Positions 1 to 8,914 of a DNA stretch of 26,234 bases are shown in pieces. Below the pieces are notes generated by a model. The model was given only the letters and a program-made list of their open reading frames with translations. It did not search any database and was not told the DNA's origin. Within the stretch, counting starts at the first letter, position 1; each line of letters begins with the position of its first letter. The stretch is from positions 1 to 26,234 of the forward strand of contig CAYWRO010000050.1 of the NCBI GenBank assembly GCA_964460345.1, given 5' to 3'. A program made the translations under genes and the position numbers. This DNA comes from CAYWRO01 sp964460345 (lineage in GTDB: Bacteria; Planctomycetota; Phycisphaerae; Phycisphaerales; UBA1924).

Positions 1-1982
<1,982 letters not shown>

Positions 1983-2181
1983 GGCTGCCCTTCCTTAACT
2001 GATCTGTCTGCCGGGCAGAAGCGCGGCCTGCGCTGTACGCGCTGCTGGCTCTCTGCCTTGTTGAACCTGTGTGTGCCGCGCTGCCGACCGCCGGGCCGAG
2101 GCCCGCAGGGCGGCAGCACAACTGCTTGTGTGTATGCGATGGCGCGTCCCTGAAGGGGGCGCGATGGCGTCTGTCGCTGGT

Positions 2182-2553
2182 TCAGGCGCGCGCAGGCGGC
2201 GGCAGATCAAGCAAGGCGACCCGCACGAGCGGGCGGACAGCGGCGACGATCTGCGGCTGGAGCGGGAGCACCGTCGCGACGGTCGCCGCGGCCGGTCCAT
2301 CGCTTACGGCCGTGGTCGCGCCGTGGACCTCATCCACCTCCGCCTGTGTGGGAGAGGAGAGGGTGTGATCGTCAATGACGAGGCGGGCGTCGCGGTGGCT
2401 GCCGGAGGGGGGCACGGCGGCCGCACTCCCCCTATTTGAGGGAGAACCCGCCATGACGAGCGACACCAGCACGAGCAGCGTGGCGCCCCGGAGGGCGGCC
2501 TGGCGTGCCGCGGCGTCTGAGAGGTCTGTATGTCGCCTGACGATGGTCCCCAT
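2182..2553 (-). CDS. Hypothetical protein with one N-terminal hydrophobic segment
   Basis: I do not recognise a family. The 123-residue product has one hydrophobic stretch at about residues 23-36 (ATLLVLVSLVMAG), which could be a signal anchor. The remainder is Ala/Val/Pro-rich and ends in LLDLPPPARA. Codon third positions are strongly G or C throughout, as in the surrounding real genes, and this is the main reason to call it. It lies upstream of secA on the same strand with about 200 bases between them, so co-transcription is possible. No clear ribosome binding site precedes the ATG at 2553, so the true start could be further inside the frame. The gene is a moderate-confidence call with unknown function. 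Confidence 0.5.
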   Translation of the reverse strand: MGTIVRRHTDLSDAAARQAALRGATLLVLVSLVMAGSPSNRGSAAAVPPSGSHRDARLVIDDHTLSSPTQAEVDEVHGATTAVSDGPAAATVATVLPLQPQIVAAVRPLVRVALLDLPPPARA

Positions 2554-2771
2554 ATGGCTGCTGAATGATATCGGTCAACTGACGGGCGGTCGCAAGCAGA
2601 CCCATCATGCAATGCCCCTTCCACGGGATGTTGGTTGGGGACGCAGGAGATCGCGATCCTGTTGCCGCCGCGGGGCGGGACGGTCCGATATTCTTTGGCA
2701 GCTTCCTTCGGCGGCCTGCCATTCGGGCAGGTGCAGGGGGTTGGTTTGCGGCCGTAGCCCGGGGTTTGCCA

Positions 2772-3146
2772 ATGGTTTCGACACGTCAGACGCTTCCGCC
2801 CACCCGCTCCTCGATCACGCACAAGTTCTCGATCGGGGGCTATGAGGGGTACTTGACGGTGGGCCTGCATACGGACGGGACGCCGGGGGAGATCTTCATC
2901 AAGATCGCGAAGGAGGGGAGCACCGTCTCCGGGCTGGTGCAGGGGTTCTGCCGGGCTTTTTCGATCGCGATGCAGTACGGACTGCCGGTGGAAGAGGCGG
3001 TGGAGCGGTTCAAGGGGATGCGGTTTGAGCCGATGGGGCCTACGACGCACCCGGCCATTCCGGAGGCCTCGAGCATTCTGGACTACGTGGCGCGCTATCT
3101 CGAGCATGAGTTCGTTCGGCCGCGGTCGGATGCGGACCGGAGTTGA
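2772..3146 (+). CDS. Stand-alone C-terminal (TSCPD-type) domain of adenosylcobalamin-dependent ribonucleotide reductase
   Basis: The 124-residue product matches what I remember of the extreme C-terminal domain of class II ribonucleotide reductase NrdJ. It contains KFSIGGYEGYLTVGL, GTPGEIFIKIAKEGST, the helix ending in AMQYGLPVEEAVERF, RFEPMGPT and SILDYVARYLEHEF. The catalytic barrel and its cysteines are absent, and no other RNR part lies nearby. In some bacteria class II RNR is split into NrdJa and NrdJb, so this could be a partner subunit encoded apart from its catalytic chain, or a free regulatory domain. The frame stays open upstream to an ATG at 2607, but that part looks non-coding. I therefore start at the ATG at 2772, five residues before a Thr/Pro-rich linker; its ribosome site is weak. 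Family assignment is good; role is uncertain. Confidence 0.72.
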   Translation: MVSTRQTLPPTRSSITHKFSIGGYEGYLTVGLHTDGTPGEIFIKIAKEGSTVSGLVQGFCRAFSIAMQYGLPVEEAVERFKGMRFEPMGPTTHPAIPEASSILDYVARYLEHEFVRPRSDADRS

Positions 3147-3212
3147 CCGGCTTGGGGGGCGCGACGGGAGTGTGGCGGCGGCGGGCGGGGACGGCCGAGG
3201 TACGCTGCTGGC

Positions 3213-3983
3213 ATGTTCAAGCTTTACCTGATCGTGGTGCTGCTCCTCCTGACGGGGGCGGTTGTTGCGAGTCGGCACCTTCCGTGGTGGGGCGCTGCGA
3301 TTTTGATCGCGGGGACGCTGCTGTTTGTATTCTTCGGCACGATCAAGCTGGTGAAGCTGTGGTTCCGCGGCGCGATCCGCAAGAGCATGGACATGGCGAG
3401 CGCAGCGCTGCGCGGTGCGACGATTACCGTGCATGAGGTGAGGCACGTTCCGCCGCCGGCTTCGCACCAGCGCCTGATCGAGGAGGAGGCTGCTGCTCGC
3501 GAGAATGGAACGGGCGAGATGGAGCCGGCCGGCGCGCCAGACCTGGCCCCCCACCGCTACATCGCGGTCGACATGACGGTTGAGCCGGTGGACGAGGCGG
3601 CCTCGGTCGTGGGCGGGAGGCCGGAGGGTGACCAGGAGGACGACGACGTCACGAAGACCTGGAATCCGCAGACCTTCACGCTTGTGCCGATCGATTCCAC
3701 GATCGATCCGAAGAACATCCGGCTTGCGGACTTCGCGGCGATGCAGGCGGCGGTTGCGCACGTCGAGCATCTGGATATCGATGGGAGCGTGCTGTGGTCG
3801 GCCCCGGCGGAGGAGGATGATTTTGCGGAGGATGCCGAGGGCTCCGAGGATGGATACCCGTATCAGATCCGCGGTCCGATTCGTGTGCGGTTGACCTTTG
3901 GGATTCCGAAGCAGATGCCGGCCCGCGCGAAGCTGCGGTATCTGCTGGAGGAGTTCGCGCAGATTTCGATCCCTCCCGCGTGA
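3213..3983 (+). CDS. Hypothetical membrane protein, two N-terminal helices and an acidic soluble domain
   Basis: The 256-residue product begins with two close hydrophobic helices (about residues 3-19 and 26-50) followed by a basic stretch (KLVKLWFRGAIRKSM). This suggests an inner-membrane hairpin with the rest in the cytoplasm. The soluble part has a linker rich in Glu and Pro, then a possible domain from about residue 105 (HRYIAVDMTVEP) to the end, interrupted by an acidic low-complexity run (EEDDFAEDAEGSEDG, about 201-215). I do not recognise the family. It starts 66 bases after the NrdJ-like gene on the same strand and ends 28 bases before the stop of the convergent asparaginase-like gene. 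High GC at third codon positions supports it as a real gene. Confidence 0.75.
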   Translation: MFKLYLIVVLLLLTGAVVASRHLPWWGAAILIAGTLLFVFFGTIKLVKLWFRGAIRKSMDMASAALRGATITVHEVRHVPPPASHQRLIEEEAAARENGTGEMEPAGAPDLAPHRYIAVDMTVEPVDEAASVVGGRPEGDQEDDDVTKTWNPQTFTLVPIDSTIDPKNIRLADFAAMQAAVAHVEHLDIDGSVLWSAPAEEDDFAEDAEGSEDGYPYQIRGPIRVRLTFGIPKQMPARAKLRYLLEEFAQISIPPA

Positions 3984-4011
3984 ACTCGAGAGGCGTCGGC
4001 GTGCGGCGGCG

Positions 4012-4551
4012 CTAAGCGGGCTTGTGGAAGGTTCCGGTCTCGCGATCTTTCACGACGCCGGGGAAGCCGAGCGCGCGGCCGTGGGCGACGCAGTAGATGC
4101 CGGGCTCGAGCACGCCGGTGGCGAAGATTGCCTCGGTGAGGTTCTGCAGGGCGTCGGAGCGGACCATCTCGTAGGGGCGCATGGCGCCGGTGAGGACGAT
4201 GGGCACGCGCGCCTGGCGCGGGCCCTGGCCGCCGAGTTCCTTCCAGAGCGCTTCGCCGGTCTTCTCCAAGGTGTCGGTGCCGTGGAGGATGACGATGCCG
4301 GAGGTGTCGCTGGCCAGGTCGGTGGTGCCGCCGGCGGCGTGGACAGTCTCGACGATCTGGCGACGATCGGCGTCGGTCAGCTCGAGGCTGTCCTTGCTCA
4401 TGAGCTCGATGGTCTTGATCTGAGTGTCTTCGAGGCGGAGGCGGCGCAGCATCCGGCGGACGATGGAGCGACGGTTTGCGAGGTCGCCGCGGCGTTCATC
4501 GTAGGTTTTCTCGATGGTGCCGCCGGTGGTGATGAGGGTGACGTAACGCAT
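4012..4551 (-). CDS. Short asparaginase-like protein (N-terminal asparaginase domain only)
   Basis: L-asparaginases hydrolyse asparagine to aspartate and ammonia. This 179-residue protein has the family's N-terminal domain motifs. TTGGTIEK carries the nucleophile-type Thr at residue 12, the same number as in mature E. coli asparaginase II. ILHGTDTLEKT supplies the second Thr-Asp pair (92-93), and TGAMRP is also present. A Lys in GVVKDRETG (about 168) aligns with the catalytic Lys162 of the E. coli enzyme. The usual ~150-residue C-terminal domain is missing and the protein ends right after that Lys. Such short asparaginase-domain proteins exist in other bacteria, so this is probably not a truncation. 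The start is the ATG at 4551; the longer frame to 4719 overlaps the divergent transporter gene and has a proline-rich, non-coding look. The in vivo substrate is unknown. Confidence 0.85.
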   Translation of the reverse strand: MRYVTLITTGGTIEKTYDERRGDLANRRSIVRRMLRRLRLEDTQIKTIELMSKDSLELTDADRRQIVETVHAAGGTTDLASDTSGIVILHGTDTLEKTGEALWKELGGQGPRQARVPIVLTGAMRPYEMVRSDALQNLTEAIFATGVLEPGIYCVAHGRALGFPGVVKDRETGTFHKPA

Positions 4552-4641
4552 GGGCGGAACTGTATGGGTGGCCGCGGACGGAGGGGGGGGCGGCGGGAGC
4601 GGACCGGGCCTTGGTGAAGCGCGCCACGCTACGCTGTAGCC

Positions 4642-5112
4642 ATGCGCGCGATCCTGTTCGCTGTTCTGGCCGGGCTCTGCTGGGGCGTCGGCGAGGTGTT
4701 CACGAAATCTGTCCTGCATTCCAAGCAGGTCGGGCCGCTGGCGGCGATCGCGGTGCGGTCGACGGTCGCGCTGCCGCTGATCTGGGCGGCGTACGCCATT
4801 GCGGTGTACGGGGTGAAGTCGCCGGCGGAGCCGCGGGCGTGGCTGCAGGCGGAGGGGCCGGTGCTGGGGAAGCTGGTTCTGGGCTCCGGCGTGGTGGCCG
4901 GCGGGCTGGCGATGATCTTCTTCTACACGGCGCTGTCGATGGGAGAGATCTCGCGGATCAAGCCGATCGCGTTTTCGCTTGCGCCGGCGACGGCGGTGCT
5001 GCTGGGGTGGCTCGTGCTGGGGGAGGGGATGGACTGGCGCAAGGCGGCCGGGGTGGGGCTGATCCTGGCGGGGGTGGTGCTGCTGACGGGCGGAGGGCGG
5101 GGTAGTGCATAG
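4642..5112 (+). CDS. EamA-family (drug/metabolite transporter superfamily) half-size transporter
   Basis: The 156-residue integral membrane protein has one EamA repeat and about five hydrophobic helices. It starts AILFAVLAGLCWGVGEVFTK, the typical entry motif of the family. The later helices contain FFYTALSMGEISRIKPIAFSLAP and a final ATAVLLGWLVLGEGMDWRKAAG...LILAGVVLL block, characteristic of the fifth helix in DMT carriers. Full-size members carry two such repeats (about 300 residues). A single-repeat protein would be expected to dimerise, as other small DMT members do. It is divergent from the asparaginase-like gene, with a 90-base gap that includes a run of eight G. The last codons run directly into the heptamer repeat array. 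The substrate cannot be predicted. Confidence 0.85.
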   Translation: MRAILFAVLAGLCWGVGEVFTKSVLHSKQVGPLAAIAVRSTVALPLIWAAYAIAVYGVKSPAEPRAWLQAEGPVLGKLVLGSGVVAGGLAMIFFYTALSMGEISRIKPIAFSLAPATAVLLGWLVLGEGMDWRKAAGVGLILAGVVLLTGGGRGSA

Positions 5113-5235
5113 TGCGTAGTGCAGAGTGCAGAGTGCACAGTGAAGAGTGTGCTGTTCGGATGCCTAACAACACCCTGCCGACCTTGACACCTCGGATGGG
5201 GCGCTGTGCACTCTGCACTGTGCGCTATGCACTAT
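5102..5235. repeat. Two facing arrays of a 7-base repeat forming a long imperfect inverted repeat
   Basis: Left array, 5102-5150: seven tandem 7-base units of the form NNAGTGC (GTAGTGC, ATAGTGC, GTAGTGC, AGAGTGC, AGAGTGC, ACAGTGA, AGAGTGT). Right array, 5201-5235: five units which, read on the minus strand, are ATAGTGC, ATAGCGC, ACAGTGC, AGAGTGC and ACAGCGC. The arrays face each other across 50 unrelated bases and could pair as a stem of about 35 bases with few mismatches. The left array overlaps the last codons of the EamA gene and the right array lies about 100 bases before rplU. It could act as a transcription barrier or be a small mobile repeat; neither is shown by this window alone. Confidence 0.85.
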
Positions 5236-5284
5236 CCCGCTGCCTACACTTGCCGCCCAGGAACGCGACGGACCGGGCCTAAGC

Positions 5285-5304
5285 GGGGCCACTTTTTGAG
5301 CCCC
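5285..5304 (+). promoter_or_regulatory. Small hairpin in the rplU leader
   Basis: GGGGC (5285-5289) can pair with GCCCC (5300-5304) around a loop containing five T. It ends about 28 bases before the rplU start codon. Leader hairpins on ribosomal protein genes can take part in feedback control. This one is short and I do not recognise it as a known L21 leader, so the call is weak. Confidence 0.25.
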
Positions 5305-5332
5305 CTCCGTATCTGTGCGGCAGGAGCCAGTC

Positions 5333-5695
5333 ATGGCGAGCAAGAAGAGCGAATCCACGTCCACCCCCTCCACCGCGTACGCCATCATCGAGGAGTCGGG
5401 CGGACAGCGGAAGGTCGCCGCGGGCGAGACGATCCTGATCGACCTGATCGATTCGGGGCAGGCGGGCGCCGGCAAGGCGATCACCTTTGACAAGGTGCTG
5501 CTGATCGGCGGCGACTCGACGAAGATCGGGGCGCCCTATGTGAGCGGCGCGAGCGTCACGGCCGAAGTCGTCGAGCCGGTTGTGAAGGGCGAGAAGCTCT
5601 ACATCTACAAGATGCGCCCGAAGAAGCAGTACAGCCGCAAGACCGGTCATCGTCAGCGCTACACGAGCGTGAAGATCACCGGCATCAACGGCTGA
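5333..5695 (+). CDS. rplU: 50S ribosomal protein bL21
   Basis: bL21 binds 23S rRNA in the large subunit. The 120-residue product shows the family pattern: YAIIEESGGQRKVAAGE at the N-terminus of the core, FDKVLLIGGD, the IGAPYVSGASVTAEVV block and the basic C-terminal signature YKMRPKKQYSRKTGHRQRYT followed by VKITGI. Relative to typical bL21 it has about 14 extra Ser/Thr/Lys-rich residues at the front. The start is the ATG at 5333, preceded by AGGAG at a suitable distance; an upstream in-frame ATG at 5315 lacks this. In most bacteria rpmA (bL27) follows immediately, but here no rpmA is present: the next genes are on the other strand. Confidence 0.95.
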   Translation: MASKKSESTSTPSTAYAIIEESGGQRKVAAGETILIDLIDSGQAGAGKAITFDKVLLIGGDSTKIGAPYVSGASVTAEVVEPVVKGEKLYIYKMRPKKQYSRKTGHRQRYTSVKITGING

Positions 5696-5837
5696 CTCCC
5701 CCACTCACCTCTCTAATCTGCTTGTCCGGGCATGCCTGTGGATGCCCTGCGCGCCAGCGGGGTGTTGGCACGCCCGTTGATCCGCGGCCTGTTGCCGTTC
5801 CAAAGCGAAGCGGCGCCCGGCCTCCTTTGCGCGCATG

Positions 5838-5883
5838 AAAAAGCGGAGCTGACACGTTTCATCAGAAACGAACCAGCCCCGCT
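5838..5883 (-). terminator. Rho-independent terminator for the minus-strand lipoprotein cluster
   Basis: Three stacked stems face one another: AGCGG (5842-5846) with CCGCT (5879-5883), GCTG (5848-5851) with CAGC (5874-5877), and CGTTTC (5855-5860) with GAAACG (5865-5870), closed by the loop ATCA. Read on the minus strand, the stem is followed at once by a run of T (5842-5838). It lies 54 bases beyond the stop of the last gene in the minus-strand cluster and also faces rplU from the other side. Confidence 0.8.
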
Positions 5884-5936
5884 ACCTTCACCGCAGGCGC
5901 CTGGCCTACGGGATGGCGTCATCGTTCCGCGCCGTG

Positions 5937-6233
5937 TCAGGGCGTGGTCGTCGGCTCCTCTTCCGGCGGCGTGGTCGGCGACGTCGGGCTTGTCGGCGAC
6001 TGCCGGTTCGGCGTGGTGGTGTCGGGAGCCGTGCTGTTGGGCGTTGTGGTGTTGTCCAGCTCGTCCTGGGTGTTGTCGATGCCGCGGTTGATGCTGTCCT
6101 GGGTGTTGTCGACGCCCTCGCGGACGTTGTCGGCGCCTTCGTTCATGGTGCCCTCTTCACACCCGGCGAGGGCCGCGCCAAACCCCAGCAGCGCGCCCGT
6201 CGTGATCATCGCAATCAGTTCCTTGCTCCGCAT
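5937..6233 (-). CDS. Small lipoprotein with DNTQ-type repeats
   Basis: The product is a predicted lipoprotein of 98 residues. A basic start and hydrophobic stretch (MRSKELIAMITTGALLGFG) lead to a LAGC lipobox, so Cys24 would be lipidated. The mature part begins with an acidic region containing a repeated 11-residue unit (VREGVDNTQDS, then INRGIDNTQDE, then LDNTT). The tail is disordered, made of Thr, Pro, Ser and Asn. I chose the ATG at 6233 because GGGAG lies seven bases before it and the result is a clean signal peptide. An in-frame ATG at 6260 directly follows the stop of the upstream gene and could also be used through translational coupling. The function is unknown; position and make-up suggest an envelope or stress role with its two neighbours. 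Confidence 0.82.
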   Translation of the reverse strand: MRSKELIAMITTGALLGFGAALAGCEEGTMNEGADNVREGVDNTQDSINRGIDNTQDELDNTTTPNSTAPDTTTPNRQSPTSPTSPTTPPEEEPTTTP

Positions 6234-6260
6234 CGCTGTTCTCCCTTTGTTGGTTCTCAT

Positions 6261-6464
6261 TCAACTCTCCCCGTCCCTCAGGGCGGCCAGGCTTGTTGTG
6301 TTTCGGCGCTGGGCCCAGCCCATGACGAGGCTCACCACAAACAGAACGAGGAAGATGAAGAAGATTCCATGGGCAATCCGAGCCGCTTCGCCTGCCAGCG
6401 CTATGAACCCCAGCACAGCCGCTGCGAGCGCGACAATCAGAAATACCATCGCCCATCGGACCAT
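6261..6464 (-). CDS. DUF1328 family small membrane protein
   Basis: The 67-residue product is two hydrophobic helices with little else (WAMVFLIVALAAAVLGFIAL and HGIFFIFLVLFVVSLVMGWA). It closely resembles the DUF1328/YtjA family, whose members are about 55 residues with an N-terminal RWxxxFLVIALIAAxLGF pattern. The biochemical role of the family is not known. The gene sits between an entericidin-like gene and a lipoprotein gene on the same strand, and its TGA touches the first possible ATG of the next frame. The three are therefore almost certainly one transcript. Confidence 0.87.
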   Translation of the reverse strand: MVRWAMVFLIVALAAAVLGFIALAGEAARIAHGIFFIFLVLFVVSLVMGWAQRRNTTSLAALRDGES

Positions 6465-6505
6465 CTTTCCCGGCCCCCCTTCTGGTCGGCGTTGCCCCCG
6501 TCGCG

Positions 6506-6679
6506 CTACGGGTTGTCGTCGGCGACTTCTTCAAGCGCCTGGCCCGTCGCCGAGACATCCTCGCCGACGCCTTCGACGGTGTTGCAGGCGCTGAACGCCG
6601 CGGGCAGGCCAAGGGCGACCGCGACACCCAGAACAGCCGCGGACACTCGCCGGCTAAGTTGTGAGAATTGGTTTCTCAT
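6506..6679 (-). CDS. Entericidin A/B-like small lipoprotein
   Basis: This 57-residue gene encodes a signal peptide (RRVSAAVLGVAVALGLPAAF) ending in the lipobox FSAC with Cys at residue 32. The mature part is CNTVEGVGEDVSATGQALEE. The pattern CNTVxGxGxDVxxxGxAxE is that of entericidins, tiny cell-envelope lipoproteins studied in E. coli as a toxin/antidote pair linked to stationary-phase lysis. In other phyla single copies are common and their role is unclear. The start at 6679 is supported by AGGAG about nine bases upstream. It is the first gene of a three-gene minus-strand cluster; no antidote-like second entericidin lies next to it. Confidence 0.88.
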   Translation of the reverse strand: MRNQFSQLSRRVSAAVLGVAVALGLPAAFSACNTVEGVGEDVSATGQALEEVADDNP

Positions 6680-6829
6680 TGGAAGGTGCTCCTACGCGCC
6701 AACCCCCTCGCGAATCAGCGCACTTCCTTCGACACTCAACTTATACGGTACAGCGCGGCGCCAGTTCATTCAAGCGGGCGCGCGCAGACTGCGAATCCGC
6801 GCCCAGTTTGACGGGTGCGCTGCCGGCGA

Positions 6830-8623
6830 TCAGCCGACCTTGCGCACGGGCGCAGAGACGCTGTCAAGCTTGCGCAGCGCGGCCTTGAGGCCGGGCCTGT
6901 CGTTGGACTTGATCTTCTTCTCGATGCGCATGAGCGTCTGCACGATGGTGACGCGATCACGGTTCGGCAGGAGATGGCCGTTGTACTCCAGCCATTTCTG
7001 CATGTCGTACACGACGCCTTCGGCGTGGTTGCGCAGATCGACGAGTTCCTGGTTTTCGTTGACGCCGGCGGCCGCGGCTTCGGATTCGCGGCGCATGCGT
7101 TCGACGTCGTGGCGGTTGAGCCCGACAGCGCCGTTGATCTCCATCTCCTGAACTTTGCCGGTGGCCTTGTCGGTGGCCTTGACCTTGAGGATGCCGTTGT
7201 GGTCGACGGCGAACTCAACGGCCACCTCGGGCATGCCGCGCTCGGTCTTCTTCTTCAGGCCCTTGAGGCGCACGAGGCCGAGGGTGCGGCACTCATCCAC
7301 GTGTTCGGAGTCGCCCTCCACGATGTGGATGGGGACGCTCTTCTGACCCTGGCGCGCCATGAACTCCTTGTCGACGCTGACGGGGATCGGCGTGTTGCGC
7401 GGAATGAGCATGCTGACGCGGCCGCGCGCCGTCTCGATGCCGAGGTTCTGGCTGGTCACATCCATCAGCAGGACGTTCTTCAGATCGCCCTGCAGGACGC
7501 CGCCGAGGATGCCCGCCCCGAGCGCGACGACCTCGTCCGGGTTGATGGACTTGTCGAGGACGTCGGTATCGAAGACCTCGCAGGCGATTTCCTGCACCTT
7601 CGGGATGCGCGTGGATCCGCCGACCATCACGACCTCGGATATGTCGGCGGCGCTGATTCGCGCCTGCTGCAGGAGCGTCCGGCAGCTTGCGCGGAGCTCT
7701 TCGAAGAGATCGACGCAGACGGACTCGAAGGTCTCCCGGCGAAGCGTGTGCTGCAGGTGCTTGGGACCGGCGCCGTCGACGGCGATGAAGGGCAGCATGA
7801 TGGTCGTTTCGCGGCAGGCCGAGAGATCGCACTTGGCCTTCTGGGCCGCTTCCTTGAGCCGCTGCAGCGCCATGGGGTCGTGCCGCACGTCGATGCGTTC
7901 CTTGCGGCGGAAGTCGTCGGCGACGATGTCGATGATGCGCTGATCGAAGTCGTCCCCGCCCAGGTGCGTGTTGCCGTAGACCGCCAGCACCTGGAAGGTG
8001 CCGCCGCCGATCTCCAGCACGCTGAGGTCGAAGGTGCCGCCGCCGAAGTCGAAGACGACGATTCGGCGGTTGTCGCGCTTTTCGAGGCCGTAGGCGAGGG
8101 CCGCCGCGGTGGGCTCGTTGATGATGCGCTCCACCTCGAGGCCGGCGATCGCGCCGGCGTCCTTGGTCGCCTGGCGCTGGGAGTCGTTGAAGTAAGCGGG
8201 AACGGTGACGACGGCGCGGGTAACAGGCTCGCCCAACTGGGCCTCGGCGACGCGCTTGATCTCGCGCAGGATCATCGCGGAGATCTCCTGCGGCAGATAC
8301 CTGCGGCGGCGGACCTGGATGCGGACGAAGTCCTTGCCCTTGCCCACCACGCGGTACGGGACGATCTTCTCCTCGTTCTCGACTTCGTGGTGCCGCCGCC
8401 CCATAAACCGCTTGACGGAGTAGACCGTGTGCTGCGGGTTTGTGATCTGCTGGTTCTTGGCCGGATGGCCGACGATCGGCTGGCCGCTTTCCGTGAAGCC
8501 GACGACTGACGGCGTGGTCCGCGCGCCATTCGCGGTGGGGATGACACGCACTCCGCCGCCGGGTTCATAGACTGCCGCGACAGAGTTTGTGGTCCCCAGA
8601 TCGATCCCGATCACCTTCGACAT
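6830..8623 (-). CDS. dnaK: Hsp70 family chaperone, divergent DnaK paralogue
   Basis: The 597-residue protein is an ATP-dependent Hsp70. Visible motifs are IGIDLGTTNS at the N-terminus, VTVPAYFNDSQRQATKDAG, the second phosphate loop FDFGGGTFDLSV, VVMVGGSTRIPKVQE, and the linker to the substrate domain, followed by DVTSQNLGIET. Several points mark it as a paralogue: the last motif reads DVTSQNLGIET where housekeeping DnaK has DVTPLSLGIET; the lid is shorter than in E. coli DnaK (638 residues); the C-terminus lacks the disordered acidic tail; and neither grpE nor dnaJ is adjacent. The start is the ATG at 8623, with GGAG about ten bases upstream. The frame stays open further upstream, but the protein begins canonically here. 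No CIRCE-like inverted repeat was seen in the 290-base upstream gap. Confidence 0.93.
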   Translation of the reverse strand: MSKVIGIDLGTTNSVAAVYEPGGGVRVIPTANGARTTPSVVGFTESGQPIVGHPAKNQQITNPQHTVYSVKRFMGRRHHEVENEEKIVPYRVVGKGKDFVRIQVRRRRYLPQEISAMILREIKRVAEAQLGEPVTRAVVTVPAYFNDSQRQATKDAGAIAGLEVERIINEPTAAALAYGLEKRDNRRIVVFDFGGGTFDLSVLEIGGGTFQVLAVYGNTHLGGDDFDQRIIDIVADDFRRKERIDVRHDPMALQRLKEAAQKAKCDLSACRETTIMLPFIAVDGAGPKHLQHTLRRETFESVCVDLFEELRASCRTLLQQARISAADISEVVMVGGSTRIPKVQEIACEVFDTDVLDKSINPDEVVALGAGILGGVLQGDLKNVLLMDVTSQNLGIETARGRVSMLIPRNTPIPVSVDKEFMARQGQKSVPIHIVEGDSEHVDECRTLGLVRLKGLKKKTERGMPEVAVEFAVDHNGILKVKATDKATGKVQEMEINGAVGLNRHDVERMRRESEAAAAGVNENQELVDLRNHAEGVVYDMQKWLEYNGHLLPNRDRVTIVQTLMRIEKKIKSNDRPGLKAALRKLDSVSAPVRKVG

Positions 8624-8914
8624 TGGGAAGCTGCTCCGTTCTCCGGCCCTTCCCCCGCGCGCTGCAGGAGAACCCCTGCCGCGATTGCGTCGAGTCGAGG
8701 GGCCATCCTTGGATATCGGCCGAATTGGGCGGGAGGTTGGGGTGGAGTGGCGAAGCTGGGTGATTCCCTTGGACCGATAACCAGCCAGATTCCGCTGCGA
8801 TGCGGCCCGGAGGGTTAAGAAGGATGGTGGAGCAGGCGGGCCGATCAGGAGCAGAAGCCGGCGCTGCGCGCCGAACACACCGTCGTTTACGGGAGACGTA
8901 AGCCCAGGAACGGG

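Noticed and set aside
2304..3770. 488-residue minus-strand open frame
   Set aside because: It runs antisense across the NrdJ-like and membrane protein genes, is Arg/Pro/His-rich and shows no domain.
5102..5235. CRISPR array
   Set aside because: The repeats are 7-base tandem units without spacers and occur in two opposite orientations.
6700..6780. Promoter of the entericidin cluster with an ECF-like GAACT element
   Set aside because: GAACTG and GTATAA are present at roughly suitable spacing on the minus strand, but the match is too loose to call without start-site data.
6815..8509. 564-residue plus-strand open frame
   Set aside because: Antisense shadow of the Hsp70 gene.
8624..8914. CIRCE or heat-shock operator ahead of the Hsp70 gene
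   Set aside because: No TTAGCACTC/GAGTGCTAA inverted repeat or close variant is seen in the gap.
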